From an uncultured Clostridia bacterium (GTDB lineage Bacteria > Bacillota > Clostridia > Oscillospirales > Ruminococcaceae), in the NCBI GenBank assembly GCA_945910715.1, contig CAMDZU010000054.1, positions 1-7,561 on the forward strand: 7,561 nt of DNA. The letters are read 5' to 3'. Positions 6,318 through 7,561 of this stretch are shown in pieces. Numbering within the stretch: position 1 is the stretch's first letter; each line of letters begins with the position of its first letter. Made by a program: the position numbers and the translations under genes. The notes beneath the pieces are model-generated. The model saw nothing but the letters and a program-made list of their open reading frames with translations, had not been told where the DNA came from and did no database searches.

Positions 6318-7403
6318 TCAATCAAGAAAATCCTTAAGCTTCTTGCTTCTTAATGGGTGACGGAGCTTGCGGAGCGCCTTGGCTTCAATCTGTCTTATAC
6401 GCTCTCTTGTAACGTTGAATTCCTTGCCCACCTCTTCAAGAGTGCGCTGACGTCCGTCTTCCAAGCCGAAACGCAGACGGAGCACCTTTGCCTCGCGGTC
6501 GGTAAGGGTGTTGAGCACCTCGTTAAGCTGCTCCTTGAGCAGTGTGAGGGAAGCGGCTTCAGCAGGAGCGGGAGCGTCCTCGTCGGGGATAAAGTCCCCG
6601 AGGTGCGAATCCTCCTCCTCGCCTATCGGGGTTTCAAGGGAAACAGGGTCCTGTGAAATTCTGATTATTTCTCTTACACGCTCAACGGGGATATTAAGCT
6701 CCTTTGCGATTTCCTCTGCGCTTGGCTCGTGGCCGTTTTTGTGTAGCAGCTGGCTTGACGCCTTCTTTACCTTGGTGATTGTTTCAACCATGTGAACGGG
6801 GATTCTGATTGTTCTTGCCTGGTCGGCAATGGCTCTTGTGATTGCCTGTCTTATCCACCATGTAGCGTAGGTTGAGAACTTGTAGCCCTTGGTGTAGTCG
6901 AACTTTTCAACCGCCTTGATAAGACCTAAGTTGCCCTCCTGAATAAGGTCAAGGAACTGCATTCCTCTGCCCACATACCGCTTTGCAATGCTTACTACAA
7001 GACGGAGGTTTGCCTCGCTCAACCTTTTCTTTGCGTAAGGGTCGCCCTGTGACATACGGGTTGCAAGCTCGATTTCCTCCTCTGCGGTAAGCAGCGGCAC
7101 TCTGCCGATTTCCTTTAAATAGATTTTTACGGGGTCGTCAATGGCGATTCCCTCCGTTGACATTGCAAGGTCAAGGTCGTCCTCTCCCGTAAAATCAAGA
7201 GCGGAGTCAAGGTCCTCGTCAATGGTATAATCGTCCACAATGTCGATATTGTTGCTTTCAAAATCATCGTACAGCTTGTTTATCTGGTCAACGTCAAAGT
7301 CAAGGTCCTCCAGTACGTCGGTGATTTCCTTTGTGGTAAGCTTTCCGTTTGCCTTGCCGTGTTCAAGCAGGTCGGTAAGTATTGTTTTTCCGTTTTCGTT
7401 CAT
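6318..7403 (-). CDS. rpoD: Primary (housekeeping) sigma factor, sigma-70/A
   Basis: The 361-aa vegetative sigma factor (RpoD/SigA) directs RNA polymerase to -10/-35 promoters such as the one upstream of trpE here. Regions in order: acidic 1.1 (about 5-80); 1.2 ([18 protein letters not shown], 89-106); 2.1-2.2 ([20 protein letters not shown], then [11 protein letters not shown]); 2.3-2.4 ([20 protein letters not shown], 173-192, holding the melting and -10 recognition residues); 3.0-3.1 (about 200-250); and 4.1-4.2 (about 290-355, with the -35 helix-turn-helix [20 protein letters not shown] at 321-340). Length is normal for a Gram-positive SigA, without the large non-conserved insert of E. coli sigma-70. 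All key motifs are intact. The ATG has an AAAGGA site 8 nt upstream that begins just after the dnaG stop codon, 15 bp away, as in the conserved dnaG-rpoD arrangement. Confidence 0.98.
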   Translation of the reverse strand: MNENGKTILTDLLEHGKANGKLTTKEITDVLEDLDFDVDQINKLYDDFESNNIDIVDDYTIDEDLDSALDFTGEDDLDLAMSTEGIAIDDPVKIYLKEIGRVPLLTAEEEIELATRMSQGDPYAKKRLSEANLRLVVSIAKRYVGRGMQFLDLIQEGNLGLIKAVEKFDYTKGYKFSTYATWWIRQAITRAIADQARTIRIPVHMVETITKVKKASSQLLHKNGHEPSAEEIAKELNIPVERVREIIRISQDPVSLETPIGEEEDSHLGDFIPDEDAPAPAEAASLTLLKEQLNEVLNTLTDREAKVLRLRFGLEDGRQRTLEEVGKEFNVTRERIRQIEAKALRKLRHPLRSKKLKDFLD

Positions 7404-7418
7404 AGTTATGGTCCTTTC

Positions 7419-7561
7419 TCATTTTTTCCTGTTTTTTAGTTGTTCCATATATTCAAGCAATTCGGCGGCGGTCATTTCCGAGGCGTCCTTGCGGTGCTTG
7501 GTTTCTCTGAAATTTATCAGCACGTTTATATAATCGTTCAGTCTTTCGTTGGTGTAGGGGA
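7419..7561 (-). CDS. dnaG: DNA primase, C-terminal end only
   Basis: Only the last 46 residues are visible, ending in MEQLKNRKK at a TGA at 7421-7419; the gene runs in from beyond the right edge. The fragment (PYTNERLNDYINVLINFRE, then MTAAELLEYMEQLKNRKK) is helical and charged like the extreme C-terminus of clostridial DnaG, which belongs to the helicase-binding domain. The zinc-binding and TOPRIM domains are outside the window. The call rests as much on position, 15 bp upstream of rpoD in the widely conserved dnaG-rpoD pair, as on sequence. Confidence 0.85.
   Translation of the reverse strand, partial: PYTNERLNDYINVLINFRETKHRKDASEMTAAELLEYMEQLKNRKK

Noticed and set aside
1..7561. CRISPR arrays, insertion sequences, tRNA genes or phage genes.
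   Set aside because: No direct repeat series, terminal inverted repeats, transposase motifs or tRNA-like folds were seen, and nearly all bases are assigned to minus-strand housekeeping or metabolic genes.

Overview
This window reads as chromosomal DNA from a Gram-positive anaerobe of the class Clostridia, probably Oscillospiraceae (Ruminococcus-like). That placement is inferred from the dnaG-rpoD pair, a short sigma-A (361 aa), a long FtsA-like ATPase with extra C-terminal domains, a GH26 lipoprotein and a T-box-controlled trpE. Every gene I can support lies on the minus strand, so transcription runs from high to low coordinates. Coding density is high and no mobile element, CRISPR array, tRNA or rRNA is visible.

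In transcription order: the last 46 codons of DNA primase (dnaG, 7419-7561, entering from outside the window); the housekeeping sigma factor (rpoD/sigA, 6318-7403); an Rrf2-family regulator with a cysteine cluster (5871-6305); a 723-aa FtsA/PilM-type ATPase ending in beta-grasp-like repeats (3676-5847); and a secreted GH26 glycoside hydrolase lipoprotein (2048-3679). These five genes are separated by 15, 12 and 23 bp and, at the last junction, overlap by 4 bp (ATGA). They therefore look like one transcription unit linking replication and transcription initiation to a redox-type regulator, a cell-division-like ATPase and a surface polysaccharide hydrolase. A 9-bp GC-rich hairpin at 2014-2039 probably ends this unit.

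Next comes a single GNAT acetyltransferase gene (1466-1978). A separate unit then begins with a perfect consensus sigma-A promoter (TTGACA, 17 bp, TATAAT), a leader of about 315 nt that folds as a tryptophan-specific T-box (UGG specifier, 7-nt UGGCACC antiterminator bulge, competing terminator), and trpE (1-1088), whose 3' end lies beyond the left edge. Uncharged tRNA-Trp is expected to allow read-through into trpE and the rest of the trp operon.

The points most worth a second look are the FtsA-like protein with about three divergent NG...GD beta-grasp modules, its translational coupling to a GH26 hydrolase in the sigma-A operon, the atypical cysteine spacing of the Rrf2 protein, and the Met in place of the usual His before the GH26 acid/base Glu. 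I did not find a clearly new defence or mobile system.
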